This document shows, piece after piece, positions 48,079 to 57,615 of a stretch of 64,000 bases of DNA. The position numbers were made by a program, and so were the translations under genes. The stretch lies in assembly GCF_000092245.1 (NCBI RefSeq), contig NC_014166.1:1054001-1118000 (forward strand). The letters run 5' to 3'. Numbering within the stretch: position 1 is the stretch's first letter; the number at the start of each line of letters is the position of its first letter. Below the pieces are notes generated by a model, which ran no database searches, had not been told where the DNA came from, and was given only the letters and a program-made list of their open reading frames with translations. The DNA is from Arcobacter nitrofigilis DSM 7299. GTDB lineage: Bacteria; Campylobacterota; Campylobacteria; Campylobacterales; Arcobacteraceae.

Positions 48079-48717
48079 CTAAAGTGCAGCAATCATATCT
48101 TTTGTTACATCTGATACATCTTTTGTACCATCAAGTTCAACAAATACACCCATATCAGTATAAAAATCAATAAGTGGTGCTGTTTGTGCATGATAAGCTT
48201 CTAATCTACTTTTTACAGTCTCTGCATTGTCATCTTTTCTAATAACAAGTTCTCCACCACAATAATCACATACATTTTCTTCTTTTGAAGGATTAAATTC
48301 TACATGAAATGAAGCTCCACATTTAGAACAAACTCTTCTTCCTGTAATTCTTCCAACAATTAGTTCATCTGGAACATTTAATGAAATTACTTTATCAAGT
48401 GATATTTCCATATTTGACATAAGTTCACTTAAAGCTTCTGCTTGTGCCAATGTTCTTGGAAAACCATCAAGAATAAAACCATTTTTACAATCATCTTCAG
48501 CCAATCTATCTTTAATAATACCAATAATAGTTGAATCAGGAACTAATTTCCCCTCATCCATGAATTTTTTTGCTTCCATTCCCATATCTGTTTTATCAGC
48601 AATTGCTGCTCTTAAAATATCTCCTGTCGAGATTTGAGGAATATTATATTTTTCAATTAAAAATTTTGCTTGTGTTCCCTTACCAGCTCCTGGTGCACCA
48701 AATAGCATTAAATTCAT
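48079..48717 (-). CDS. adk: Adenylate kinase, long form with zinc-binding LID
   Basis: Phosphotransfer between ATP and AMP. 212 residues: P-loop GAPGAGKGT (7-15), GDILRAAI, GFILDGFPRTLAQAEAL, and a LID with four cysteines (CSKC and CDYC), as in Gram-positive adenylate kinases. A second, shorter adenylate kinase is divergent and only 114 bases away. This one looks like the extra copy, given that other Campylobacterota carry the short form. Confidence 0.94.
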   Translation of the reverse strand: MNLMLFGAPGAGKGTQAKFLIEKYNIPQISTGDILRAAIADKTDMGMEAKKFMDEGKLVPDSTIIGIIKDRLAEDDCKNGFILDGFPRTLAQAEALSELMSNMEISLDKVISLNVPDELIVGRITGRRVCSKCGASFHVEFNPSKEENVCDYCGGELVIRKDDNAETVKSRLEAYHAQTAPLIDFYTDMGVFVELDGTKDVSDVTKDMIAAL

Positions 48718-48830
48718 AGTTTCTTTTCCTTAGTTTTTTTGTATTGTATAGAAAAAGCTTTTAATAACAAATAAAAAATTTAAACCATTTTCGATATAAT
48801 TTTAGCACTTAAATTCAACTAAGGGCATAA

Positions 48831-49400
48831 ATGAAAAAACTATTTTTGATTATTGGCGCACCTGGAAGTGGCAAAACTACAGATGCTCAATTAATAGCTG
48901 CAAAACATGATAATATCACTCATTATTCAACTGGAGATATGTTTAGAGCAGAAGTTGCAAGCGGAAGTGAAAGAGGAAAAATAATTGATACTTATATAAG
49001 TGTTGGAAATATAGTACCAATTGATATTGCTATTGAAACAATTTTAGGAGCGATAAAAAAAGCTTCTACTGATGTGGTAATTATAGATGGTTATCCAAGA
49101 AGTTTTGAACAAATGTCTGAGCTTGATAAATATTTAAAAAATGAAACAGAAGTTGAATTAGTAAATGTTATAGAAGTAGTAGTATCTCAAGAGGTTGCTT
49201 GTGATAGAGTTCTTGGACGAGCAAGGGGAGCTGATGATAATGTTGAAGTATTTAATAATAGAATGAAAATTTATACCGAACCATTAGCTGAGATTCAAGA
49301 GTTTTATAAAAGAAAAAACCTTTTGAAAAGAATTGATGGTGAAAGAACTATTGACGAGATTGTTGACGAAATCGATAACTTTATTCAATCAAAAATTTAA
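48831..49400 (+). CDS. Adenylate kinase, short Campylobacterota form
   Basis: A 189-residue nucleoside-monophosphate kinase: P-loop GAPGSGKTT (9-17), HYSTGDMFRAEVASGSERGK, IIDGYPRSFEQM, and a minimal LID (GRARGADDN) without cysteines. It closely resembles the single Adk of Campylobacter jejuni from memory. Its stop overlaps the start of the CinA-like gene by one base. It is likely the ancestral housekeeping enzyme; the long form beside it may be an acquired paralogue. Confidence 0.9.
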   Translation: MKKLFLIIGAPGSGKTTDAQLIAAKHDNITHYSTGDMFRAEVASGSERGKIIDTYISVGNIVPIDIAIETILGAIKKASTDVVIIDGYPRSFEQMSELDKYLKNETEVELVNVIEVVVSQEVACDRVLGRARGADDNVEVFNNRMKIYTEPLAEIQEFYKRKNLLKRIDGERTIDEIVDEIDNFIQSKI

Positions 49401-50155
49401 TGAAAAAAGAATTAAACTTTTACTGCGTTATTATTGGAACTGAGCTATTAAATGGACGTCGAAAAGATGCTCATTTCTCTTTTTTAAATGAGCAACTTCT
49501 CAAACGTGGTTGGATACACAAAGCCTCTTTTGTGATTGAAGATGATATAAATTTGATGAAAGACATTTTTAGACTAATTAAAGCTGATAAAAACTCTGTT
49601 ATGTTTTGTTTTGGTGGTATTGGAGCTACTCCTGATGACTATACAAGACAAATAGCTGCTGAAGTTTTTACAGATGGTCAAATGGAATACCATGAAAAAG
49701 CAAAAAACTTAATCACAAAACAATTTGGAGATGAAGCATATCCCCATAGAATAGAGATGTCAAATTTACCTATAAATGCAAAGCTTCTTAAAAATGTAGT
49801 AAATAATGTAGCTGGTTTTTATTTGGAAAATAGATTTTTCTTTACACCAGGCTTTCCCTCTATGAGTCAAAGTATGGTTATAGAAGCACTTGATAATCAC
49901 TATAAGATGAACAAAGTCAAAAAATTTAGATTAACACTTAGTGCTTTTTGTGGAGAAAATAACTTAATTGATATTATGAAAAAAGTTTCAAGTGAAGTTG
50001 AGTTATCATCTTTGCCTAAAATTATTGATGATAAAAGAATAGTTGTTTTATCTTTAATTTCAAAAGATGAAAAACTAGTAAAAGAGAATTTTTCTATGTT
50101 TACTAAATATTTAGATGATAAACAAATAGAGTACGAGCTAAAAGATTTTGATTAG
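49400..50155 (+). CDS. CinA-like molybdopterin-binding-domain protein
   Basis: A 251-residue protein of the CinA N-terminal (MoCF_biosynth/COG1058) type: IIGTELLNGRRKDAHFSFLNEQL and MFCFGGIGATPDDYTRQIAAE are the substrate-binding segments, and FFFTPGFPSM is another family motif. It lacks the C-terminal deamidase domain. Members act as pyrophosphatases or nicotinamide-related enzymes. It overlaps the short adenylate kinase and, at its 3' end, the convergent Sel1 gene. Confidence 0.88.
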   Translation: MKKELNFYCVIIGTELLNGRRKDAHFSFLNEQLLKRGWIHKASFVIEDDINLMKDIFRLIKADKNSVMFCFGGIGATPDDYTRQIAAEVFTDGQMEYHEKAKNLITKQFGDEAYPHRIEMSNLPINAKLLKNVVNNVAGFYLENRFFFTPGFPSMSQSMVIEALDNHYKMNKVKKFRLTLSAFCGENNLIDIMKKVSSEVELSSLPKIIDDKRIVVLSLISKDEKLVKENFSMFTKYLDDKQIEYELKDFD

Positions 50156-50802
50156 GGTTGATTGTAAAATTTAAACTTAAAGCCTTTATCTTCTTTGTAT
50201 TTAGCTAGATTAAAATCTTCCCAAACTTTTTTACAAAGATTATATCCTTTATCATATCCAGGTTTTGCAAAGGCATGGGCTCTTCCCATATTTTGCCATA
50301 CACCTTTTCCTGATGCATACATAAATGCTAAGTTACATTGAGCTTGAATATATCCTTGTTTAGATGAAGATTCATACCATTTAACAGCTTCTTTGTAATC
50401 TTTGTCTATAACTAATCCTGTTGTTAAAAACATACCTACTTTATTTTGTGCTGGAGCATAACCTTTTCTAGCAAGTTCTAAAAAATATGAAAAGGCTTTT
50501 TTGGGATCATAAAAATTTGTTTGATTACTTAAGTAAAAAAGTCCTAGGTTATATGTACCTTTTATGCTCCCCAAGTAAGAAGCTGCTCCAAAATACTCTA
50601 AAGCTTTTTTATAATCTTTAAAAACATATTTACCTTCAAAATATATCTTTCCTAACTCAAAAAAAGCATTTGGATCATTTTTTAAAGCAGACTCTTCATA
50701 TTTATTTATTAGTTCAAGACTTTTTAACTCTTCATTTGTTGAAAGATTATCTTGTGCTATTAATTTAACTACACAAAAAAGTGATAATAGGTATTTTTTC
50801 AT
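50152..50802 (-). CDS. Sel1-repeat (HcpA-like) exported protein
   Basis: A 216-residue protein with signal peptide (1-17) and about four to five Sel1/TPR-like repeats of 36 residues (e.g. [19 protein letters not shown]-type helices, [28 protein letters not shown]). Unlike Helicobacter Hcp proteins it has few Cys. Such repeats bind proteins or peptidoglycan. Its start overlaps the alr stop by four bases. Confidence 0.8.
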   Translation of the reverse strand: MKKYLLSLFCVVKLIAQDNLSTNEELKSLELINKYEESALKNDPNAFFELGKIYFEGKYVFKDYKKALEYFGAASYLGSIKGTYNLGLFYLSNQTNFYDPKKAFSYFLELARKGYAPAQNKVGMFLTTGLVIDKDYKEAVKWYESSSKQGYIQAQCNLAFMYASGKGVWQNMGRAHAFAKPGYDKGYNLCKKVWEDFNLAKYKEDKGFKFKFYNQP

Positions 50803-51821
50803 ATAACTTCCCTTTTTAATTCTGAACTTAGTGTTGTTACTATTTCATAAGAAATTGTATTATGTATTTTTGCTAAAGCTCTAGCATCATCAAACATACA
50901 AACTTCTTCATCTTGTGAATCTAGTGATAAGTTATCCATTGATATTCTTCCAAGAACTTTGTATCCTTTTGGAGTTTTATAAGATTGATTCTCATTGATT
51001 CTTAAAAATCCATCTCCATATCCAATATCATATGTTGAGACAATTATATTTTTGTCTGTTTTGTATGTTCCTCCATATCCAACAGATTGATTTTTTTTCA
51101 ATACTCTTGTTGTAACTTTTTGTGCCCAAAGTGATAAAACAGGTTTCAAATCTATTTTATCAAAGCTAGGGTGATTTTCAAAATAACCATAACTTGCTAT
51201 GCCAACTCTTGCAAAATCATCATCAAAATTAGCTGTTCTAAACAGCGCTGCAGAGTTGCAAGAATGGAACTTAGGAAGGGGTAAAAAAAGTTGTTCACAT
51301 ATTCTTTTCACTTCTTCTTTTACAAGCCTAAAATTGCGCTTTTGCCAAAAGAATTCACTGTTAAGTCCATCCGCACCTCTGTGGTGTGTCATGATACCAG
51401 TTAAGTTTAAGTTTTGTCTACAAATCCCATCAATAGCCTCTTTAAGCTGATTTTTAGATATACCATTTCTATGCATTCCAGTATCCACTTTAAGGTGAAC
51501 ATTCGTGTTTTTAGGAATTTTATGGATTTGTTCAATGCTATTAATTACGATGTGAAAAGTATGTGAATAAGTGTGAAAATTAATCTCTGATAAAATTATT
51601 ATATCTTCAAAAAAATCTTCAATTTTTAATGCTTCTTTAAGGTTTTTTACGACTGCTTTTTTTATTCCAAACTCTTTTGCTATTTTTGAGATTTCTATAA
51701 TCCCATGACCATATGCATTGTCTTTTAATACTACTGCAATTTTTTCTTTTGATCCAGCTTGTTTAGAAATAATATCTAAGTTATGAATATAATTTCTTTT
51801 ATTTATAATAATTTTAGACAA
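50799..51821 (-). CDS. alr: Alanine racemase
   Basis: PLP enzyme that interconverts L- and D-alanine for the cell wall. 340 residues: cofactor Lys33 in [18 protein letters not shown] substrate segment, [10 protein letters not shown] and VGYGGTYKT motifs. TTG start at 51821 with AAGGTAAAG upstream. With ddl and murF elsewhere in this window it completes D-Ala supply. It overlaps the Sel1 gene. Confidence 0.93.
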   Translation of the reverse strand: MSKIIINKRNYIHNLDIISKQAGSKEKIAVVLKDNAYGHGIIEISKIAKEFGIKKAVVKNLKEALKIEDFFEDIIILSEINFHTYSHTFHIVINSIEQIHKIPKNTNVHLKVDTGMHRNGISKNQLKEAIDGICRQNLNLTGIMTHHRGADGLNSEFFWQKRNFRLVKEEVKRICEQLFLPLPKFHSCNSAALFRTANFDDDFARVGIASYGYFENHPSFDKIDLKPVLSLWAQKVTTRVLKKNQSVGYGGTYKTDKNIIVSTYDIGYGDGFLRINENQSYKTPKGYKVLGRISMDNLSLDSQDEEVCMFDDARALAKIHNTISYEIVTTLSSELKREVI

Positions 51822-51839
51822 TAACTTTACCTTGTTAGT

Positions 51840-53672
51840 TTAGTTTTGATTAAAATGGTTTGATATTAGAATACTATCTTTTTCATTTAAAACCTCTTTT
51901 AGAGTTTCAATAGATGCTTCTTTTATCTTTTCAAAGCTTCCAAAATAAAGAAGTAGTTTTTTAACCTTTGCTTCTCCAATACCTTTTATATTTAATAAAG
52001 AGATTTGTTTATCTTCTGCTCTTTTTTGTTTTTTGTGAAAATTAATAACAAATCTATGGGCTTCATCCCTTTGTCTTTGAACAAAGTGTAATCGTCTATC
52101 TGAAGTTAATAGTTTGACTGATTTGAATTCATTACCTTGCTTATAATGAACAATATCTTTTGCAGCACCTTTTGCCCTATGTGCTTTAAAATCAATTTTT
52201 TCTTTTGCAACTGCTATAATATCTAACTTTACACCAACTGATTCAACTATGTCGTATGCAAGTTTTAACAAAGTAGAACCACCATCTATTATCCAAAGAT
52301 CTGGTGCTGGGTTTTTTTCAAAACTTTCAACTCTTCGTATTAACATCTCTCTCATTTGAGAGTATTCATCATGGGCTTCTAAGTTATAGTGTCTAAAATC
52401 ACTTTTTAGAAATTTGTCATTATCCCAGACTACCATTGCTCCAACTGTTGCTTGACCCATCATATGTGAGTTATCATAACTTTCAACTCTATTTGGAACT
52501 TGTGAGAGATTAAATAACTCTTTAATCTCTTCATAAAGTGTATTTGTACCTTTTGTACTATCTATTCTCAATAATTCATCACAGTTATTTAAAGCAACGC
52601 CTACTATATCTCTCTTTTTCCCAACTTTAGGATTGATAATATTTATTTTTTTTGTAAACTTATTTTTTAAGAATTCTTCTACATCTTCAATATCTGTAAG
52701 TTCATCTCCTATTAGTATCTCTTTTGGAATAATAGGAATATCATTTGAATAATAGTTTATAATAGCTCTTTTATATGCTTCTTCAAAATCAAACTCTTCT
52801 GATTCTTCAACATTTGATTTTAAGAAGTCATGGGATGAAGAAGCTAGTTTTCCATCTCTTATAAACATTCTTACAATTACAGCTTTTGAGTTGATATTTT
52901 TGATAGCAAATATATCTAAGTTGTCATTTGTGGCTAAATCCATACCAGTTTTTATTTCTGATTTTTCTATAGTTTTTATTCTATCTCTTATTTTCATAGC
53001 CTCTTCAAAACGAAATTCATCTGAATACTCTTGCATTTTTACTTTTAGTTTTGAGATAAGTTTTGATTTGTTATAGATGTATTCCATAGAGTCATTTAAG
53101 ATATTTGCATACTCTTCTTTTGAAATTCTATTTTCGCAAGGGGCTAGACATTTTTTGATTTGAAAAAATAAACAAGCCTCTTTTCCTTTTATACATGCTT
53201 TCTTTTGTACGAGAGGGAAGGTTTCGTATATAGAGTCTAATATATCCCTTGCACCAGTTGAGTAGGGACCAAAATATTTTATATTTGAACCTTTTAAAAC
53301 TTTTCTTGTAATCTCTAATCTTGGAAAATCCTCATTCAAGTCAACATAAATATAAGGGTAAGTTTTATCATCACGTAGAAGAATATTATATTTTGGTTTT
53401 AATTGTTTTATTAGGGAGTTTTCTAAAATCAGTGCATCATGTTCATTTGGTACTACAATCCATTCACATGATTCTACTTGAGTTATCATTTTATAAATTC
53501 TAGGACCTAATTTATCAGCTGGTCGAAGTTCGGGAGTAAATTTGAAGTATGATTTTACTCTATTTTTTAAAACTTTTGCTTTTCCAACATAAAGTAAATG
53601 TCCATCTTTATCAAAGTATTGATATACACCTGCATCATTTGGAAGCTGTTTAAGTTTGTTTTCTAAATCCAT
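51840..53672 (-). CDS. uvrC: Excinuclease ABC subunit C
   Basis: UvrC makes both incisions in nucleotide excision repair. 610 residues: GIY-YIG nuclease (GVYQYFDKDGHLLYVGKA), UVR motif (SDEFRFEEAMKIRDRI in part), RNase H-like nuclease (SYDNSHMMGQATVGAMVVW) and a C-terminal helix-hairpin-helix (IKGIGEAKVKKLLLYFG). Eighteen bases upstream of alr. Confidence 0.96.
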   Translation of the reverse strand: MDLENKLKQLPNDAGVYQYFDKDGHLLYVGKAKVLKNRVKSYFKFTPELRPADKLGPRIYKMITQVESCEWIVVPNEHDALILENSLIKQLKPKYNILLRDDKTYPYIYVDLNEDFPRLEITRKVLKGSNIKYFGPYSTGARDILDSIYETFPLVQKKACIKGKEACLFFQIKKCLAPCENRISKEEYANILNDSMEYIYNKSKLISKLKVKMQEYSDEFRFEEAMKIRDRIKTIEKSEIKTGMDLATNDNLDIFAIKNINSKAVIVRMFIRDGKLASSSHDFLKSNVEESEEFDFEEAYKRAIINYYSNDIPIIPKEILIGDELTDIEDVEEFLKNKFTKKINIINPKVGKKRDIVGVALNNCDELLRIDSTKGTNTLYEEIKELFNLSQVPNRVESYDNSHMMGQATVGAMVVWDNDKFLKSDFRHYNLEAHDEYSQMREMLIRRVESFEKNPAPDLWIIDGGSTLLKLAYDIVESVGVKLDIIAVAKEKIDFKAHRAKGAAKDIVHYKQGNEFKSVKLLTSDRRLHFVQRQRDEAHRFVINFHKKQKRAEDKQISLLNIKGIGEAKVKKLLLYFGSFEKIKEASIETLKEVLNEKDSILISNHFNQN

Positions 53673-53793
53673 ATTGGAATATTAGCGAAAAAAGCCTTTT
53701 TATATGTTGTAGTTTTGCTAAAATTTTAAGTGAAAATCTAAAGTTAAATCTAAAGCTTATTTAGTAAGAATAATATCATGTAAGGAGTTTCTA

Positions 53794-54186
53794 ATGCCAC
53801 ATTTGCAATTTGAAATAAATAAAAAAATAAGCGATGATATTAAAAAAAGTTTTTGTGAAAAGATAAGAGAATCTTTTGCAAAAATCATGGATACCCAAAC
53901 AGGACATATTGCTATTTCCATAAGAGAATATGAACCTTTTAACTTATCTATTGGAAGAGTTGATATTGGTGATGAAGTCTGTTTGATGAATTTAGATATA
54001 AGAGAAGGGCGAACAATCGAAAAAAGAAGAGAGTTGGCTTTAGTATATATGAGTATAGTAAAAGATGAATTTAAAATACCAAATAACAACCAGTATATAA
54101 CATTTACTCAACATAATGGAGAAGATTTTCACTTAATAGAAAAGTATTTATCCTCTTGGGCAAGTGGAGAAGACCCTCTGGCTTAA
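53794..54186 (+). CDS. Tautomerase-superfamily protein
   Basis: A 130-residue protein beginning MPHLQFEINKKI: the N-terminal Pro exposed after Met removal is the catalytic base of the tautomerase/CHMI/MIF superfamily. AISIREYEPFNLSIGR and LDIREGRTIEKRRELA resemble 5-carboxymethyl-2-hydroxymuconate isomerase. AAGGAG precedes ATG 53794. Substrate unknown. Followed by a small monooxygenase-like gene on the same strand. Confidence 0.75.
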   Translation: MPHLQFEINKKISDDIKKSFCEKIRESFAKIMDTQTGHIAISIREYEPFNLSIGRVDIGDEVCLMNLDIREGRTIEKRRELALVYMSIVKDEFKIPNNNQYITFTQHNGEDFHLIEKYLSSWASGEDPLA

Positions 54187-54236
54187 GTTATATTAATCAT
54201 ATATTTGATACATTTCTTTTTTAATTAGGAGTAATA

Positions 54237-54515
54237 TTGAGTATTATCAAACAAACAATTTATCAATCAAGAAAAAATAAAGAAAAAGAGTTAGAAATAA
54301 AGTTATACAATTTGAAAAATTTATTGGTAGATTTTGAGGCTTGTGATTATTTTGGCATATATAAATCAGATGATTGTGATGATGAGTTTTTAGTTTATGA
54401 AGAGTGGAAGAGTGAAGAAGATTATATAGCTTCACAAGATAGTGAAGCCTATAAATCTTTTCAAAAAACATACGATGAATTGGTATTAAAAAAACACAAT
54501 TTACTAGTTTTTTGA
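54237..54515 (+). CDS. Antibiotic biosynthesis monooxygenase (ABM)-domain protein
   Basis: A 92-residue ferredoxin-like ABM-fold protein: YFGIYKSDDCDDEFLVYEEWKSEEDYIASQDSEAYKSF in parts shows the family pattern of (E)-x-W followed by hydrophobic aromatic repeats. TTG start at 54237 after TTAGGAG. Possibly quinol or haem related; the reaction is not inferable. Confidence 0.75.
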   Translation: MSIIKQTIYQSRKNKEKELEIKLYNLKNLLVDFEACDYFGIYKSDDCDDEFLVYEEWKSEEDYIASQDSEAYKSFQKTYDELVLKKHNLLVF

Positions 54516-54528
54516 TTTAGTAAAATAT

Positions 54529-54999
54529 TTATTTATAAATATTTAGAAGTACATCTTTGTGATGATTTAGCTCTTGCATTAATTCATCACCATTATTATT
54601 AATATCTGGATGATACTTCTTGGCTAATTCTTTGTATTTTTTCTTTATCTCTTCTCTTGTTGGTTCACTTGTAAATCCAAAAAAATCTTTTGCTTTTTGA
54701 ACTTCGTTTATTGAAGGTTGTGCTTTAAAGTTACCACTTTGAAAATCTTCATAATTGAATTTAAACCCTTGATTTGCACCTCGGTTAAAATCCCTTCCAT
54801 TAAAATGAAACTCAAAACCTTGTGTTCTTGCCTGCTCTTTTATGCTTTTGATTTTTTTGTAAATGAAAAAATAAATAAGCAATACAACTACCGCTATTGC
54901 AATTAAAAAAGTACCAAAATTTGTAAATATAAGATATAGTATAAAAAATAGTATCGAAAATCTTATTAGTCTAGAAAAAAAATAGTCAATATTTCCCAT
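54529..54999 (-). CDS. Membrane-anchored DnaJ-domain protein
   Basis: A 156-residue protein: one or two N-terminal membrane helices (about 12-45), an Arg/Gly/Phe-rich linker, and a C-terminal J domain with HPD (KKYHPDINNNGDEL). The layout with the J domain at the C-terminus is that of DjlA/TerB-linked or membrane-tethered co-chaperones. It would recruit DnaK at the inner membrane. Confidence 0.83.
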   Translation of the reverse strand: MGNIDYFFSRLIRFSILFFILYLIFTNFGTFLIAIAVVVLLIYFFIYKKIKSIKEQARTQGFEFHFNGRDFNRGANQGFKFNYEDFQSGNFKAQPSINEVQKAKDFFGFTSEPTREEIKKKYKELAKKYHPDINNNGDELMQELNHHKDVLLNIYK

Positions 55000-55080
55000 A
55001 AAAAATTGTAATCCTTATAAAATTTATATTGAAGTATATCTACTTTTGTTTGTTTCTCTTATTAATAGGATTTGAAATTT

Positions 55081-57075
55081 TTATATACACTCAATTGGTT
55101 CCCCTAAATAATATCCTTGAGAATAATCAATATTTAGTGATTTAACTTTTTCATAAACAGTTTTTGAATGTACATATTCAGCAATAGTTTTTATGTTTTG
55201 TTTTTTTGCAAAAGAGATAATTAACTCTGTTAAAATCTGAGATTGTTCATCTGTATCAATATTTTTTATAAAGGCACCATCTATTTTGATAAAGTCAACA
55301 TTTAACTTCATCATATAATCAAAATTTGAGTATCCAGTTCCAAAGTCATCTATTGCAATTCTACAACCACAGTTTTTCATCTCTTTTATAAATAAAGAAA
55401 CCTCTTCGAAGTTATCAATACCCTCTGTTTCAACAATTTCAAATATAACATGGTGAGCAATTTTTGATGAAGCAAGTTTTAATTTTATAAAAGCAACCGT
55501 AGCTTCATCTAAAATATCATCTAAAGATAAATTTATGGAAAAATCGCATTTTTTATTTTTAAAGTGTATAAAGGCATTTTGAATTACTGCTCTTGTAAGT
55601 TTTGGATAAAGTTTAATCTTCTTTGAAACATCCAAAAATAAGTAAGGGGAGATAATTGATCCATCTTTTTGTTTTATTCTAACTAAACATTCATATTTAT
55701 TGATTTCATTGTTTTCATTAGAAATTATCGCTTGTTTAAATAATACTACTCGATTTTCGTTTATTGCATCTTTTAAGATTTTTGTCATTTTGATATTATT
55801 TTTAAAGTTTATATCAATGTTCTCATTTTCATTGTAAATAAAATAATCTTTATTTCTTTCTTTTGCAATTTTTAGAGCTGTATCTGCATTTATAAATGAA
55901 TGATTTTGATGTAAAGAGATTCCTCCTGTAATTGAAACAATAATTTCATCTTCACCAATTGTAAATGGATTGAACTCAATTTTGTTAATGGTTGTTTTAC
56001 AAATATCTACAAATTCTAATGAGGATAGATTTTTTGAAGTTGATAAAATAGCAAATTCGTCAACTGCAAGTTTATAAACTCTAATATCACTGTTATTTAT
56101 AAATAAGTTTTTAAGAAAATTAGCTATTTCTTTTAATAATTTGTCTGCAACTTTGTATGAATAGAAGTTATTTATATCAGTAAAGCGATTAATATTTAAA
56201 ATCATTAATTTGACCGCTGATTGTTTTTCTAAATCCTTTGACAATTTTAATCTATTTGGAAGTTCTGTTAATCGATCAATGTATATTATTTGTAGTTCAT
56301 ACTCTTTTTTTGTCCTTTTTTCTCTTTCTTGTGATGCCAGTTTTAGGAAATAATTATTAAGATTTTTCAATTTTTCTTCTTTTTCTTCTACTTCTTCTCT
56401 ATAAGCATTAAATCTTTTATTTACAATTGAGGCAATAAAATATGATATAAAAAAAATCAATAGTACAATTATTAGAGCAATTATTATTGTTCGTTGAATT
56501 TTGTTTTTAATTAATTCTTCTTCTTTATTTATTCTTTTAGAAATTTCAAGTTCAATATCCTTCATATACGTACCTGTGGCAATAATCCATTTCCAATCTT
56601 TCAAATAATATACGAAAGTAGTTTTTTCTTCTTTTTCTCCTTTTTTATTTTTTATCCAAAAGTATGTAAGATAACTCCCTTTTGGGTTTTTTATAGCTTC
56701 ACTTATAAGTTCATTTGCAATAGAAGCCTTTTCTTTTTTAGATAAGATAATTGACTTATCTGTAGATATAAGTTTTGGATGATAAATTGCTTTTCCATCT
56801 TCATTCAAAACAAATATGTAATTATCTTTAGTATTGATTACATTTTTAATAAAATTTAAAGTATTTTCTTGAAATAAAGAGGTGTTAGATTCTTTTTTAG
56901 AATATTTTATATATCTTAGTAATTCATCTATTTTGTTTTTTAATTCTTTCTTTTCTTCTTTTATGTAAGAAATTCGGATTTGTTTTGTTTCCGTATCTAG
57001 ATCTTTATAATCATTTTTTATTAATATAAATGTAATGATTATGCATGTAAATAAAATAGCAAAGGAAGGAATCAT
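55081..57075 (-). CDS. Cache-GGDEF-EAL protein, likely c-di-GMP phosphodiesterase
   Basis: A 664-residue protein: membrane helix (5-22), periplasmic Cache-like sensor (about 25-190, GKAIYHPKL and WKWIIATGTYMKDIE), second helix, degenerate GGDEF (AVDEFAILS) and an EAL domain (DDFGTGYSNFDYMMKLNVDFIKIDG intact in parts, but EAL is ECL). It is probably a phosphodiesterase. The assigned ATG has no ribosome site. ATG 57112, in another frame, reads MFKEK and would continue into NISKIIFMIPSF if an eight-A tract (57095-57102) lost one A, so the N-terminus may be frameshifted or phase-variable. Confidence 0.85.
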   Translation of the reverse strand: MIPSFAILFTCIIITFILIKNDYKDLDTETKQIRISYIKEEKKELKNKIDELLRYIKYSKKESNTSLFQENTLNFIKNVINTKDNYIFVLNEDGKAIYHPKLISTDKSIILSKKEKASIANELISEAIKNPKGSYLTYFWIKNKKGEKEEKTTFVYYLKDWKWIIATGTYMKDIELEISKRINKEEELIKNKIQRTIIIALIIVLLIFFISYFIASIVNKRFNAYREEVEEKEEKLKNLNNYFLKLASQEREKRTKKEYELQIIYIDRLTELPNRLKLSKDLEKQSAVKLMILNINRFTDINNFYSYKVADKLLKEIANFLKNLFINNSDIRVYKLAVDEFAILSTSKNLSSLEFVDICKTTINKIEFNPFTIGEDEIIVSITGGISLHQNHSFINADTALKIAKERNKDYFIYNENENIDINFKNNIKMTKILKDAINENRVVLFKQAIISNENNEINKYECLVRIKQKDGSIISPYLFLDVSKKIKLYPKLTRAVIQNAFIHFKNKKCDFSINLSLDDILDEATVAFIKLKLASSKIAHHVIFEIVETEGIDNFEEVSLFIKEMKNCGCRIAIDDFGTGYSNFDYMMKLNVDFIKIDGAFIKNIDTDEQSQILTELIISFAKKQNIKTIAEYVHSKTVYEKVKSLNIDYSQGYYLGEPIECI

Positions 57076-57337
57076 AAATATTATTTTTGATATATTTTTT
57101 TTCTTTAAACATCTTTTTCTTTTTGTTAATTTAATAAATTTAAGTGTAAGTCTACCCTTATAAACTTTAATTTACAAGAAATAAGATTGAATATCAATCT
57201 TATATAAGAACTCTTTAAAAATATTATTTTTATAAAATACATTAATTCTTAATAAGCAATTAAATTATATAGTTGTAATATAATTTACATAAGTATTTAA
57301 AAAATTTTGGTATTATTATCATAATTAGGATAATATA

Positions 57338-57604
57338 ATGGACTATGAAGAATTTCAAAAAGCAGTTGATGCCTTGGGTATTATAACAAAGCTTGATTAT
57401 AAAGGTTTGAGAAAAAACTATTTGCGATTATCTAAAAAGTATCACCCTGATACTGAAGATGGAAGTGAAGAAAAGTTTAAAGAGGTAAATGAAGCTTATA
57501 ATCTTTTAAAAGCTTATATTGAAAATTATAGATTTTCTTTTGAGAAAGATGAATTTTTAAGTCAATATCCCTCGTTTACAAATTATAAAAATTGGAATAG
57601 ATAA
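57338..57604 (+). CDS. J-domain protein
   Basis: An 88-residue protein that is almost entirely a J domain: LDYKGLRKNYLRLSKKYHPDTEDGSEEKFKEVNEAYNLLKAY (in parts) with the HPD tripeptide that stimulates DnaK ATPase. No other domain, so it is a class C-like co-chaperone. Its neighbour is 11 bases downstream (ADP-ribosylglycohydrolase family), suggesting co-expression. Confidence 0.87.
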   Translation: MDYEEFQKAVDALGIITKLDYKGLRKNYLRLSKKYHPDTEDGSEEKFKEVNEAYNLLKAYIENYRFSFEKDEFLSQYPSFTNYKNWNR

Positions 57605-57615
57605 AGGAAACTATA

